Positions 36,101-45,320 are shown, counted from the first letter of the stretch. The stretch: 64,000 nucleotides of DNA from Acinetobacter qingfengensis (GCF_008693185.1 NZ_VXKN01000004.1:62001-126000), one strand, 5' to 3'. A program made the numbers and translations. Notes: a model not told the origin generated them from the sequence alone.

Positions 36101-36725
36101 CACAGAATTAACCCGAAAAACATGGCAGTTAGATGTACAACATCAGTTTTCAATGACGGTTCCAGAGGATATAGATGCTTTGCAATGGATTAGTTTAACG
36201 GCTTCTGGTTGCCGTAATGATCGACCATTGCAAATCTGGCTGGAATACCTGTTGTGGCAAGCTGCTGCTTCAACTGACAATGCGCCATTACAGCGAATTG
36301 CTATTTTCAATAATAAAACATTGCAGGCTTCTGGGTTAAATCGGCAACAGGCACAGCAACAGATTAAACAATGGTTACAGGTTTGGTATTCTGCTTGCCG
36401 GCAACCTTTTTGCCTGCCACCAGCTTTATTTGCCAGTATGGATGATTCAGAGCAACCCAAATGGGAATTTGATGATCAAGGACAACAATATTGCAGCAAT
36501 CTGGATGTATTAAGAAAACGTTGGCTGGGGAAAAAATATTACCATCATGTTGCCTTTAATGCAGATAATGATCCAGGGTGTTATTTATCTGCGGACTGGC
36601 AACTTTTATTTGCAACAGAACAACAGGCCGAACAACAATTTAATCAATATGCAGAAAAATATGCTGCACCATTGTATAGCCTAATGACGCAACACCTTCA
36701 GATCCTCAAGGAGGAAAGCGCATGA
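33147..36725 (+). CDS. recC: RecC subunit of exonuclease V
   Basis: The 1192-residue Chi-recognition subunit of the RecBCD helicase-nuclease. Conserved RecC segments include PNHGIGQWVKQHIAQ near the N-terminus, PLDAVQLWQALSLRL and ITFAQMGQLRPLPYRLIVCLNMD. The start at 33147 (MGIDVLQSQ) has GGGA at 10 bases; an ATG three codons earlier has no usable spacing. It is the first gene of recC-recB-recD, and its stop overlaps the recB start as ATGA. Odd: four Cys in 11 residues (about 165-175, in GECVGGCVGQCHC) that I do not recall in the E. coli protein. Confidence 0.95.
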   Translation: MGIDVLQSQRLEILLKVLIQEIAQPQTDAMAVLQPQWLIVPNHGIGQWVKQHIAQQLGMSGNLQFSALRTAQWQLYQNIVGADVVAKAPQMLNMKWRIFLFLMPFLQKNLSADHALYGIFQRIFQHSEFIVDPVQRQIKQQRMLYWVADHCSRLFSNYMIYRGECVGGCVGQCHCRQNWLGRWGENQPLNIEHWIRQPEKNMQQVHPHMLEYTIRQAEILEVWQRYIWKQAFAEDYAKMQDIDRQFWQKLSGENATFFQEKLPKTLYVFTLLELPPSQLLFLRRLGQYVSVKVLHYTPSQEYWADSVDPKWKAQYALKYPDAAVYYESRHPLLTRLGKQARDISALLSQLAGGEEGLWQDIFPEYIPQSLLQQLQSDILYLKEPEPQQYTLDAQDQSLQIHVCHSSYRQLEVLKTQLLYWLSQEDTKPRQPDDILILVPNLQEIEAQIRTVFAVNYASKQVNLPIKIAGVPPLDAVQLWQALSLRLHLLQQRFSFEQFMDWLSLPAIQRLYGLQFEHIERLTELLQTAGFKRGFDEQHLKLSLTEQDQDYRFSLRYALNRLALGIAMPEQTIFENVLGMPQVQRRDFELIGCLIRIYQDLAQRRDWLNPQSIEDQPTLQQSLQRLDLEITAFEHIAGVEQVKQALDKLRRIIRVTNTEQLRLPLQYLLNEIANSIEHQVGQTEPTGQITFAQMGQLRPLPYRLIVCLNMDTGTFPNRDSHIPFDLMELLRAELGDRSRLEDDQGTFLDAMLQAQDAFWMFYNGFDVNDQQARDPSSIVQELTQHLAYILKTQHYETSDQRDDQGLDIPEALRPLYHIHPLQPFEPQSFSEQRSVQHYPRFQDQWYAVAQHIVQPLLQDWHWLNQLYPDITANGESQRLDAVQWIRDLRHPAQHFLRRVGIQNVQPLDQLESYEPLLLDGLQKYSIRDYLQTQLKQSNTVELMPSFNPDLLQHQLPVGQMQHATWQKTQSELQLVIQRLARFGGKITELTRKTWQLDVQHQFSMTVPEDIDALQWISLTASGCRNDRPLQIWLEYLLWQAAASTDNAPLQRIAIFNNKTLQASGLNRQQAQQQIKQWLQVWYSACRQPFCLPPALFASMDDSEQPKWEFDDQGQQYCSNLDVLRKRWLGKKYYHHVAFNADNDPGCYLSADWQLLFATEQQAEQQFNQYAEKYAAPLYSLMTQHLQILKEESA

Positions 36726-39700
36726 AAGCACAGGTGCATTATCAGGATCAGCCTTTACAGCATCTGAAACTGCAAGGTTTACATTTAATAGAGGCTTCAG
36801 CCGGTACAGGAAAAACCTGGACATTATCAAGTTTAATGGTTCGTATTCTTACAGAGAAATATATGCCTCGACAGGTGATCGCCACAACATTTACCCGAGC
36901 GGCAGCGGCGGAATTAAAAACTCGTATTCGCCTGCGTTTACTGGATATTTTTAAGCAAGCTCAACACTGGGAAAAGTTATCTGTTTCTGAATATGCACAA
37001 TATTTGCAACAATTAAGTGATCCACTGGAAAAATGGGTATTTCAACTTTTTTCTGATGCTGAAAATGAACAACGCAACTTTCATTATCTTAATAATCGGT
37101 TGAAACTGATTATTGATAGTCTGGATGAACTTTTTGTCGGAACAATTGATAGTTTTACACAGAAATTATTAAGAGAATTTTCGTTTGAAAGTGGTGAAAT
37201 TGAACCTCGTCAGATGACAGAAAATGAAAACCAGTATCCCTATCAAATTGTACATGATGCATTAAGAGCATGGTTACAGCAACAACAGCAATCGGTTGTG
37301 GATCTTTTACTGTTCAGTCAGTCGCTTAAAACAGTCGATGAATATATTAAAACCGTAAAAAATACCCTGAATTTTAGTCAAGCAAAATTATTAACAGTTA
37401 CAGAACCTGTGTTAGATATTGTGTCATTACAACAATGTATTGCTGAATTTATTCAGCATAATACGCAGCAATCGGAACAACTCAAAGAATATTATTTAAT
37501 CAACGGACAATACGCCAAAGCATTTGATGGACGAAGTTGGAAAAAAGGCGTTTTACAACAATTATTTGAACAAGATATTCCGAAATTTTCGGAACAATTA
37601 CAACAACTTGGTTTTTTTGTCTTATTTGATGCTAGCAGTAAATCCATATTGTTAAAATTGACTAAACTGGCACAACATAAAGGTATAAAGGCACCTGACT
37701 CCACAGAAATACAGGCATTTTTACAGCATCCAAGTGTCAAGTCAGCATGTCATTTAGCCGAAATTTCTGATCAGCTTAATGGCCAGTTAAAACAATTGGA
37801 TGCCTATTTACGTTACTATTTAAGCTGTACAGTAAAACAGCAATTACCACAACTGTTATTACAGGCCAGTGAAACCACGTTTAATCAGCAAATTCAGACA
37901 CTGGCACACGCCTTAACCCATGAAAAAGGACAGCAAATGGCGCAGGCCATTCAGCATCGTTATCCGATTATTCTGGTTGATGAATTTCAGGATACCAATC
38001 AGGAGCAAGATAATGTCCTTAATGCAATATGGCGTCATCACGATAGAATTGATGCGGGGTGTTTTATTGCAGTAGGTGATCCCAAACAGGCCATTTATGG
38101 CTTTCGTGGAGGTGATATTTTAACCTATCTGAATGCCTTTAATGACCTCGCCCAAAAAAAAGGTCACTTTTATCGTCTGCAACAGAATTTTCGTTCCACA
38201 CCAGCTTTGGTGACAGCAGTAGATGCCCTGTTTAGGCGACAAATCAATTTTGGTGAAGATATTGAGTATTATCCGGCAATTGCCGGTAAGTCTACTGATA
38301 ATGTATTGATCGAGAAACAACAGACAGATACAGCACCTTTGCGGTTATTGTCTTTGCCTGAAGGGAGTCATGAAGGATTTGTCATTGCACAGAAAATTCG
38401 ACATTTATTGGTACAGGCTCAAGACAGACAACTTTTTATACAGGATCAGCAACAAAAATACACCATTGTTGAAGATGATATTGCTGTACTGGCATATAGT
38501 AATTATGAACTGGATCAGGTTCAGCATGAACTAGAAAAACTCAATATTCGTGTTAATCGTGTTGCGATGCGCAGCGTATTCTCCAGTGTGATTGCACAGG
38601 AAATTGCTGCAATATTGCAGGCAATTCTTCAGCCGGATCGGGAAGAAATCTTGCGTCGTGCGCTCATGACCAGACTGATTGGCATGCATCTATCGGAATT
38701 TATCGCATTTGAACAACATGCCGATGCCTTTAGTACACATATGACGCAATTTCGACAAGCTCGGCAAACATGGTTGCAAAAAGGTTTTTTAATTGCATGG
38801 CAGGATTTGGCAGAACATTATCAATTTTGGGGTAATCTGGCAAAACATACAGGACAACAGGCAGAGCGATCAATTGTTAATGCACGGCATATTATTGAAT
38901 TACTCAGCCAGAAAAGCCAGTATTATCAAGGTTTACAACATCTACAACAATGGTATCTATTGCAATTGGGTTCACCTGCCCAACGTGATTGGGAAATGGA
39001 ACGTAAATTATCCAGTGAATCTGGTGTGCAATTGATGACCATTCACAAATCCAAAGGGTTAGAGTTTAAAATTGTATTTTTAATGGGTGCCAATAAAGAA
39101 GTTAGTAATAAATCCGATTTAATTTTTTATGAAGAACAACAAACCGATCAGTCCAGTCGCGTCATTGCTATCGCTTCACAGGAAGTAGAAAAAAATGTAC
39201 AGGCATTACAAGCCAATGATCATAAAATACAGGCGGAAAATCATCGTCTCTGGTATGTGGCATTAACACGTGCCAGTTATAGACTATACTTAAGTTTACC
39301 ACAGCAAAATAAAAAAATTGCTGTTTCAGGTGCGGCAGCATTCTGGCTTGAGGCACAGGAACAAGCCTTTTGTCATCCTGCAGTGGCAGAAGAATGTATT
39401 GAAAGTCCAGACACCGCATATCAGCGTTCACAACAGCAAATATTACAACTCACAGCATTAAATTATCCTGTACGGCAATTTTATCCCAAAACACGCACCA
39501 GTTTTAGTTATCTTGCTGCGCACGTCAAACATCAGACTCATATTGATGTTTTGGCCGAATGGGTAGAACAGGATCAGGCGGCACAAGATGAATACGACAT
39601 ACAGCAACAAACTGAAGAAAATATTTTTCAGGATTCGCAGCCAGAAAAATATCATCAAACTGAACTGCAATGGATTAGACTAAATTTTCCACGTGGAACA

Positions 39701-40450
39701 TTGGCAGGAAACTGTCTGCACGAATTATTAGAACATTTGGATTTTCAGCAGCAGCAAGACTGGCAGCAAGAGATTAATCGACAGCTTTATCAATATGGTT
39801 TATGGACAGATTTATTACAGCATTATCAACAGGATTTTGATGAACTGAATGATACTCTTGCTAAACAACAATTACTGACATGGGTACAGCAATGGTTAGA
39901 ATCGATTGTAAAAACACCTATTCAGGCGACTCAATCAAATCTAACGCTGCAACAACTCAAGCCGGAACATCGCTTGTCTGAATTTCCATTTTTTCTGGCA
40001 TTGGCCCAGCAACGATTTGATAGTCAAAAAATTCATACATTTTTTGTCCAGTATGGCTGGAATATGCCTGAATTTGAAGCTGCAAATACTGCGCGATTCT
40101 TAAATGGTGCCATCGATTTGGTGTATTTCGATGGTCAGCGATATCATATTGCGGATTATAAAAGTAACACACTGGGGCAATATCTGGAAAATTATCAAAT
40201 TGAAAATATTCGGGATAATATGACCCATTCCAGTTATTGGCTACAGGCCAGTTTATATCTGGTGGCATTACATCGTTATTTAGGACAACGTTTGAATAAT
40301 TATGACCCTGAACAGCATTTAGGTGGAGCCAGTTATTTATATTTACGTGGAATGACAACAGATTGCAATTATGGTGTCTGTTTCTGGCAGCCTGATATTG
40401 AATTTATTTTACAACTGGATTCATTACTTGGAGGATATTTGGTTCAATAA
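36722..40450 (+). CDS. recB: RecB subunit, helicase-nuclease of exonuclease V
   Basis: A 1242-residue superfamily 1 helicase with C-terminal nuclease. Walker A ASAGTGKTW lies near residue 27, helicase motif II is VDEFQDTN, the motif III region GDPKQAIYGFRGGD, and motif VI LWYVALTRASYRL. The nuclease domain keeps GAIDLVYF and IADYKSN, the Asp-Tyr-Lys of the RecB nuclease active site. It overlaps recC by four bases (ATGA) and recD follows within 30-75 bases. RecBCD repairs double-strand breaks and degrades linear foreign DNA. Confidence 0.97.
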   Translation: MKAQVHYQDQPLQHLKLQGLHLIEASAGTGKTWTLSSLMVRILTEKYMPRQVIATTFTRAAAAELKTRIRLRLLDIFKQAQHWEKLSVSEYAQYLQQLSDPLEKWVFQLFSDAENEQRNFHYLNNRLKLIIDSLDELFVGTIDSFTQKLLREFSFESGEIEPRQMTENENQYPYQIVHDALRAWLQQQQQSVVDLLLFSQSLKTVDEYIKTVKNTLNFSQAKLLTVTEPVLDIVSLQQCIAEFIQHNTQQSEQLKEYYLINGQYAKAFDGRSWKKGVLQQLFEQDIPKFSEQLQQLGFFVLFDASSKSILLKLTKLAQHKGIKAPDSTEIQAFLQHPSVKSACHLAEISDQLNGQLKQLDAYLRYYLSCTVKQQLPQLLLQASETTFNQQIQTLAHALTHEKGQQMAQAIQHRYPIILVDEFQDTNQEQDNVLNAIWRHHDRIDAGCFIAVGDPKQAIYGFRGGDILTYLNAFNDLAQKKGHFYRLQQNFRSTPALVTAVDALFRRQINFGEDIEYYPAIAGKSTDNVLIEKQQTDTAPLRLLSLPEGSHEGFVIAQKIRHLLVQAQDRQLFIQDQQQKYTIVEDDIAVLAYSNYELDQVQHELEKLNIRVNRVAMRSVFSSVIAQEIAAILQAILQPDREEILRRALMTRLIGMHLSEFIAFEQHADAFSTHMTQFRQARQTWLQKGFLIAWQDLAEHYQFWGNLAKHTGQQAERSIVNARHIIELLSQKSQYYQGLQHLQQWYLLQLGSPAQRDWEMERKLSSESGVQLMTIHKSKGLEFKIVFLMGANKEVSNKSDLIFYEEQQTDQSSRVIAIASQEVEKNVQALQANDHKIQAENHRLWYVALTRASYRLYLSLPQQNKKIAVSGAAAFWLEAQEQAFCHPAVAEECIESPDTAYQRSQQQILQLTALNYPVRQFYPKTRTSFSYLAAHVKHQTHIDVLAEWVEQDQAAQDEYDIQQQTEENIFQDSQPEKYHQTELQWIRLNFPRGTLAGNCLHELLEHLDFQQQQDWQQEINRQLYQYGLWTDLLQHYQQDFDELNDTLAKQQLLTWVQQWLESIVKTPIQATQSNLTLQQLKPEHRLSEFPFFLALAQQRFDSQKIHTFFVQYGWNMPEFEAANTARFLNGAIDLVYFDGQRYHIADYKSNTLGQYLENYQIENIRDNMTHSSYWLQASLYLVALHRYLGQRLNNYDPEQHLGGASYLYLRGMTTDCNYGVCFWQPDIEFILQLDSLLGGYLVQ

Positions 40451-40452
40451 CC

Positions 40453-40524
40453 TGTGGATAACTTTGTGTAAAAGATTATGGATAACTCTGTAGATAACTT
40501 TGAGGATAACTCTGTGAATAACAT
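40453..40524. repeat. Six 12-bp tandem units resembling DnaA boxes
   Basis: Six back-to-back 12-base units run from 40453 to 40524 with consensus TGTGGATAACTY. The first nine bases of unit 1 (TGTGGATAA, 40453-40461) are a perfect DnaA-box consensus; units 3-6 (from 40477, 40489, 40501, 40513) each differ from it by one base, and unit 2 is degenerate. The array spans the recB-recD junction and, if the upstream recD start is used, encodes the Asp-Asn-Ser/Phe repeats of its N-terminus. Confidence 0.8.
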
Positions 40525-42268
40525 GTTGAAAAGCCATGAGGGACTTGAATGGTTTGATTTCTGGGCAGATTTCCTTTCACAATCACCATTCTATACTGGG
40601 CCGTATAAAGAAGAATTAATTAATTTAATCAAAACCTTGGGGCAATCTTTGCTGGAAGGAGATAGCTGCATTGAGTTATCTGCACCTGTTTTAAATTTAA
40701 ATGAAATCATTGCATCAGTAGATACACAGCAAGCCGTGGATAAACCATTAGTGTGGGATGCACCTTATTTATATTTACAGCGTTATTGGCAATTGGAGCG
40801 GCAACTGGCACAGCGAATTGCCATACTTATTCAGCATCGGATGCAGCCTATAGCAGTGCAACCTTATTTGGCATTATTTAATGATCCTTATCAACAACAG
40901 GCGTTAACCATTGGCGTAAATTCGAGTTTTGCCATGATTACAGGCGGACCGGGTACAGGGAAAACGTATATTCTCACGCGTATTGTCGCAGTATTAAAAC
41001 ATTTCCAGCCTGAGCTTAGAATTGCCATGGCTGCACCCACCGGAAAAGCTGCACAGCGCATGCAGGAAGCATTACAACTTGCATTTAATGATCCTGCTTT
41101 GCAGCAAGCAAATCTGTATCATACTGATTTGGCACAGCAGCAAACCCAAACTTTGCATCGTCTATTGGGTATGGGCTATCGACAAATTCCAAAATATAAT
41201 CAGGAACATCCTTTGCCTTATGACGTTATAGTGGTTGATGAGGCATCCATGCTGGATTTGACCTTGGCACATGCTTTATTGAATGCCTTACATTCTTCAA
41301 CGCGTCTAATTTTATTGGGAGATGCCAATCAGTTAAGCTCTGTTGATGTGGGCTATGTGTTGGCTGATTTGCAGCAAGTCGAAGTATTGCAAAATTATCG
41401 TGTACAGTTACAAACCAGCAGGCGTTTCTCGGATCAAGCACAAATCGGACGTTTTGCACGGTTTATTTATCAAGTAGATCAGCCTCCTTATCTCGAGCAA
41501 TGGTTGCAACAGGTCAAGCCTGAAATCATCAAATATCATGATTTGTGTGATGTAATTTTACAGGAAAATAATACACAACAGCATTTGCCTATTGATTGGG
41601 TTGGCTACTATCCGATTGATGAAAATTCGGCTCCTTCTGAGGATGCATTGATCTACCAAAAACTGGCGCAGGGTTATGATAGTTATATTCAGGCTGTAAA
41701 AAAATATCGGCTTGGAACAATGAATAATGATGAATTAGCACAGGCATTTGATGGCTATCGTATTTTGGTAGCCATGCGAACAGGTCATCTGGGGCTAGAG
41801 CGGATGAATCAATTGATGACTCACTATATCCGACAGCAACTTCAGATTGTTGAACCAGGTGAATGGTTTGAAGGTCGTGCAGTCATGATGATCTATAATG
41901 ATGATCAGCTTGGATTATCTAATGGTGACATTGGTATTTGCCTGAAAGACCATCTTCATTCAGAGCAGTATGTTGTATATTTTCCGAGTTTAAAACGAGT
42001 CATTGCTGCAGCTCGATTACCACAATCCATGCAAACCGCATTTGCTTTGACCATTCATAAATCACAGGGGTCAGAATTTCGGCATGTAGCGGTCGTGTTG
42101 GATAAATTGGCACAGCAATTGTTAAGTAAGGAATTATTGTATACTGCCGTTACTCGTGCAAAAAAAATGGTGAGTATCTATGCTCATGCACAGGCATTAG
42201 AACTCAGTTTACAACGCAAAACTAGCCGTTGTAGTGGTTTGGCCAGACAACTAGCGCGGTGCTTATAA
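40478..42268 (+). CDS. recD: RecD subunit, 5'-3' helicase of exonuclease V
   Basis: A 596-residue superfamily 1B helicase if the first ATG is used. Walker A GGPGTGKTYIL, motif Ia APTGKAAQRM, the Walker B region VIVVDEASMLDL, LLGDANQLSSVDVGYVLADL and the C-terminal FALTIHKSQGSEF and LYTAVTRAK are all intact. The N-terminal 15 residues (MDNSVDNFEDNSVNN) are coded by the 12-bp repeat array and are probably not functional; an alternative ATG at 40523 (MLKSHEG) would place the whole array between the genes. Neither start has a strong ribosome site. Confidence 0.95.
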   Translation: MDNSVDNFEDNSVNNMLKSHEGLEWFDFWADFLSQSPFYTGPYKEELINLIKTLGQSLLEGDSCIELSAPVLNLNEIIASVDTQQAVDKPLVWDAPYLYLQRYWQLERQLAQRIAILIQHRMQPIAVQPYLALFNDPYQQQALTIGVNSSFAMITGGPGTGKTYILTRIVAVLKHFQPELRIAMAAPTGKAAQRMQEALQLAFNDPALQQANLYHTDLAQQQTQTLHRLLGMGYRQIPKYNQEHPLPYDVIVVDEASMLDLTLAHALLNALHSSTRLILLGDANQLSSVDVGYVLADLQQVEVLQNYRVQLQTSRRFSDQAQIGRFARFIYQVDQPPYLEQWLQQVKPEIIKYHDLCDVILQENNTQQHLPIDWVGYYPIDENSAPSEDALIYQKLAQGYDSYIQAVKKYRLGTMNNDELAQAFDGYRILVAMRTGHLGLERMNQLMTHYIRQQLQIVEPGEWFEGRAVMMIYNDDQLGLSNGDIGICLKDHLHSEQYVVYFPSLKRVIAAARLPQSMQTAFALTIHKSQGSEFRHVAVVLDKLAQQLLSKELLYTAVTRAKKMVSIYAHAQALELSLQRKTSRCSGLARQLARCL

Positions 42269-42303
42269 GTTTCTAAACAGAAAATAGCGAAATATCAAAC
42301 AAA

Positions 42304-42321
42304 TGTAAGCAATCACTTACA
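42304..42321. promoter_or_regulatory. GacA-type upstream activating site
   Basis: TGTAAG-CAATCA-CTTACA is an exact match to the published GacA-box consensus TGTAAG-N6-CTTACA found upstream of rsmX/Y/Z genes in Pseudomonas. Its centre is about 68 bases before the predicted start of the RNA at 42381, the usual distance for this class. Confidence 0.75.
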
Positions 42322-42324
42322 ATA

Positions 42325-42352
42325 ATTAGAGAAATTGTCTAATAGGTTTTTT
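42325..42352 (+). terminator. Weak hairpin plus T-run after recD
   Basis: ATTAGA (42325-42330) pairs with TCTAAT (42338-42343), followed by AGG and six T. It may end the recCBD transcript. It overlaps the region expected for the -35 element of the RNA at 42381, so it may have no role as a terminator. Confidence 0.4.
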
Positions 42353-42380
42353 AAAATTCTTCTGCCATTATAAAGACATA

Positions 42381-42525
42381 CAAAGCTTGATCAGGAAGAT
42401 CAGGTAATTCGCAATAAAATGATCGAGAGATCTGCGGACTTGCATGGATGTAAGGACAAATATTCTGTAGAGATTGCAGTCACTTAAACCTTATAGTTTT
42501 GGGAGAGACTATAAGGTTTTATTTT
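42381..42525 (+). ncRNA. Candidate RsmY/RsmZ-like CsrA-binding small RNA
   Basis: About 145 bases between a possible -10 element TATAAA (42369-42374) and an intrinsic terminator (42486-42524). It contains five GGA motifs (42394, 42436, 42446, 42454, 42502), two of which are full ANGGA. Several lie in or next to hairpin loops: TGATC-AGGAA-GATCA (42388-42402), the CTTGCAT-GG-ATGTAAG stem (42439-42454) and the GGGAGAG loop of the terminator. A GATC-GAGA-GATC hairpin (42421-42432) lies between. The layout (GacA box, short RNA, many GGA loops, own terminator) is that of RNAs that titrate RsmA/CsrA. No open frame is present. The 5' end is estimated. Confidence 0.65.
42486..42524 (+). terminator. 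Intrinsic terminator of the candidate small RNA
   Basis: AAACCTTATAGT (42486-42497) and ACTATAAGGTTT (42508-42519) form a perfect 12-bp stem around TTTGGGAGAG, followed by TATTTTAT. Confidence 0.8.
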
Positions 42526-42555
42526 ATCTATAAATAGTTATAAATTTGGAATATT

Positions 42556-42584
42556 TTGCATTCACCCAAAAATTCATTTAAAAT
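42556..42584 (+). promoter_or_regulatory. rpsO promoter
   Basis: TTGCAT (-35, 42556-42561), a 17-base spacer and TAAAAT (-10, 42579-42584). Transcription would start near 42591, giving a leader of about 90 bases, long enough for S15 autoregulation. Confidence 0.65.
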
Positions 42585-42682
42585 GGCGCACTTGCTGTAG
42601 TGATGCACGGCAAAGGTTTATTGAGATTAATAAACTTACTATATATCGCTTTTATTGAATTTTAAGCATCTCGGAGATAACG

Positions 42683-42952
42683 ATGGCTTTAACTAACGAA
42701 CAACGTGCAGAAATTATTGCGAAATTTGCCCGTGCTGAAAACGACACAGGTTCCCCAGAAGTACAAGTTGCATTATTGACAGCTCAAATCAATGATTTGC
42801 AAGGTCACTTCAAGACTCACAAACATGACCATCATAGCCGTCGTGGTTTGATTCGTATGGTTAACCAACGTCGTAAACTTCTTGACTATTTAAATGGTAA
42901 AGATCACGGTCGTTACGTTGCATTAATCGGTGCGTTAGGTCTACGCCGTTAA
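42683..42952 (+). CDS. rpsO: 30S ribosomal protein S15
   Basis: An 89-residue protein of standard length, with the family marks [35 protein letters not shown] and [14 protein letters not shown]15 binds 16S rRNA at the central domain and represses its own mRNA in many bacteria. The start follows CGGAG. The rpsO-pnp order is conserved in gammaproteobacteria. Confidence 0.99.
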   Translation: MALTNEQRAEIIAKFARAENDTGSPEVQVALLTAQINDLQGHFKTHKHDHHSRRGLIRMVNQRRKLLDYLNGKDHGRYVALIGALGLRR

Positions 42953-43041
42953 TTGTAATAATTATATCATATCATGTTTGATGTCACTATCATCGTATCG
43001 TATGGTATAACTGCTATGCCCTTATCAGGCATGCAATCATG

Positions 43042-43068
43042 AGAAGGGGCGATTACGCCTCTTCTTTT
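43042..43068 (+). terminator. Hairpin with T-run between rpsO and pnp
   Basis: AGAAGGGGCG (43042-43051) pairs with CGCCTCTTCT (43056-43065) with one G-T and an ATTA loop, followed by TTT. It may be a partial terminator after rpsO or an RNase III-type processing hairpin in the pnp leader. Confidence 0.6.
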
Positions 43069-43204
43069 ATGTTAAACACTTAAATTTAAAGACTGGTGGG
43101 AAGCGGCTTCTAAGCTTTGCCATGGCATCTACTAAAAGTTATTTTGGATGGAATGCCAAACCTTAGGGGCCTTCAGCCAGCAAATAATTAGGAAACAATA
43201 ATAC

Positions 43205-45304
43205 ATGTCAATGTTTAATGTCGTTCGTAAAGAATTCCAATATGGTCAGCATACTGTTGTTTTAGAAACAGGTCGTGTCGCTCGTCAGGCAAATTCAGTC
43301 TTGATTACCATGGGTGGCGTATCTGTGTTGGTTGCGATTGTTGCGCAACCAACTGCAAAAGCTGGTCAGGATTTCTTTCCGCTTACTGTAAATTATCAGG
43401 AAAAACAATATGCGGCTGGCCGTATCCCTGGTGGTTATGGTAAACGTGAAGGCCGTGCTTCTGAATCAGAAACTCTGATTTCACGTTTAATTGACCGTCC
43501 AATTCGTCCGTTATTTCCGGAAGGTTATTATAACGAGATACAAGTAACTGCAACAGTTGTATCATCAGATAAAACGATGGATGCAGATATTGCAGCCATG
43601 TTAGGTACATCAGCAGCGCTTAGCATTGCTGGAACACCATTTCGTGGCCCAATTGGTGCAGCACGTGTTGGTTTGATCAATGGCGAATATGTGCTTAACC
43701 CAAATCATGAGCAAATGGCACAATCTGATCTGGATCTTGTGGTTGCAGGTACAGAATCCGCTGTATTAATGGTTGAATCTGAAGCAAAAGAATTATCAGA
43801 AGATCAAATGCTGGGTGCAGTGTTATTTGGTCATGATGAGCAACAAATTGCTATTCAAGCGATTAAAGAATTTGCTGCGGCAGTAGGTGCTGCTGCATCA
43901 AACTGGGAAGCGCCTGCTCATAATGAAGAATTACGTGCACAATTAAAAACAGCATTTGAAGCTAAAATTTCTGAAGCCTATACCATTGCAGTGAAGCAAG
44001 ACCGCTATGCTGCACTGGATGCGTTATATGAAGAAGCAAAAGCACAATTTGTTCCACAAGAAGATGTTGATGGTATTGCAGATGAAGTGGCTTATCTGTT
44101 TGAAGACCTTAAATATCGTACAGTACGTGACAACATTTTAAGCGGTAAGGCACGTATCGATGGTCGTGATACCAAAACAGTTCGTGCGCTAGATGTACAA
44201 GTGGGTGTGTTACCACGTACACATGGTTCGGCATTGTTTACTCGTGGTGAAACACAGGCTTTGGTGACTGCAACATTAGGTAATACTCGTGATGCCTTAA
44301 TGGTTGACACTTTAGCTGGGACTAAAACTGACAACTTTATGTTGCATTATAACTTCCCTGCCTATTCAGTGGGTGAAACAGGTCGTGAATCTGGTCCAAA
44401 ACGCCGTGAAATTGGTCATGGTCGTTTGGCTCGCCGTGGTGTACAGGCTGTATTGCCTCCGGTTGACCGCTTTCCTTATGTACTACGTGTCGTATCTGAT
44501 ATTACTGAATCTAATGGTTCATCTTCAATGGCATCCGTCTGTGGTGCATCTCTGGCATTAATGGATGCTGGTGTACCACTTAAAGCACCAGTTGCCGGTA
44601 TTGCTATGGGTCTGGTAAAAGAAGGCGAACGTTTTGCTGTACTTTCAGATATTCTTGGCGATGAAGATCATCTTGGTGATATGGACTTTAAAGTTGCTGG
44701 TTCTGCCAATGGTATTACCGCATTACAAATGGACATCAAGATTGAAGGAATTACCGAAGAGATCATGGAAGTTGCATTAAATCAGGCGTATACAGGTCGT
44801 ATGCATATTCTGAATGAAATGAACAAAGTGATTTCCCGTGCTCGTCCTGAAATCAATATGTTTGCACCGACGTTCCAAGTGATTAATATTAATCCTGAAA
44901 AAATCCGTGATGTTATTGGTAAAGGTGGTGCAACCATCCGTTCAATTACTGAAGAAACTGGTGCGGCAATTGATATCGAAGATAACGGTACAGTACGTGT
45001 CTTTGGTGAATCTAAAGCATCTGCCAGTGCAGCGGTTGCAAAAATTCAGGCCTTAACTGCTGAAATTGAGCCAGGTAAAATTTATACAGGTAAAGTTATT
45101 CGTATTGTTGAATTTGGTGCATTTGTCAATATCTTACCAGGTACTGATGGTTTATTGCATATTTCGCAAATTTCCAATGAGCGTGTTGCGAATGTGACAG
45201 ATGTATTGGCTGAAGGTCAGCTGGTTCAGGTACAGGTTGCTGATGTAGATAATCGTGGTCGTATTAAGTTGACTATGAAAGACATTGAGCAAATACAAGC
45301 ATAA
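43205..45304 (+). CDS. pnp: Polynucleotide phosphorylase
   Basis: A 699-residue 3'-5' exoribonuclease that uses phosphate. Two RNase PH-like domains are present: N-terminal with [11 protein letters not shown] and [12 protein letters not shown], and C-terminal with [15 protein letters not shown] and the catalytic [15 protein letters not shown]. They are followed by the KH domain ([18 protein letters not shown]) and the S1 domain ([24 protein letters not shown]). Length and all domains are normal. It follows rpsO; a leader of about 250 bases with hairpins precedes it, in which its own expression is often controlled in relatives. PNPase usually works with RNase E, whose gene ends this window. 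Confidence 0.98.
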   Translation: MSMFNVVRKEFQYGQHTVVLETGRVARQANSVLITMGGVSVLVAIVAQPTAKAGQDFFPLTVNYQEKQYAAGRIPGGYGKREGRASESETLISRLIDRPIRPLFPEGYYNEIQVTATVVSSDKTMDADIAAMLGTSAALSIAGTPFRGPIGAARVGLINGEYVLNPNHEQMAQSDLDLVVAGTESAVLMVESEAKELSEDQMLGAVLFGHDEQQIAIQAIKEFAAAVGAAASNWEAPAHNEELRAQLKTAFEAKISEAYTIAVKQDRYAALDALYEEAKAQFVPQEDVDGIADEVAYLFEDLKYRTVRDNILSGKARIDGRDTKTVRALDVQVGVLPRTHGSALFTRGETQALVTATLGNTRDALMVDTLAGTKTDNFMLHYNFPAYSVGETGRESGPKRREIGHGRLARRGVQAVLPPVDRFPYVLRVVSDITESNGSSSMASVCGASLALMDAGVPLKAPVAGIAMGLVKEGERFAVLSDILGDEDHLGDMDFKVAGSANGITALQMDIKIEGITEEIMEVALNQAYTGRMHILNEMNKVISRARPEINMFAPTFQVININPEKIRDVIGKGGATIRSITEETGAAIDIEDNGTVRVFGESKASASAAVAKIQALTAEIEPGKIYTGKVIRIVEFGAFVNILPGTDGLLHISQISNERVANVTDVLAEGQLVQVQVADVDNRGRIKLTMKDIEQIQA

Positions 45305-45320
45305 TCTTGTGTGAATCAGA

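Noticed and set aside
39957..40358. 133-codon minus-strand frame inside recB
   Set aside because: Antisense to the conserved nuclease domain of recB.
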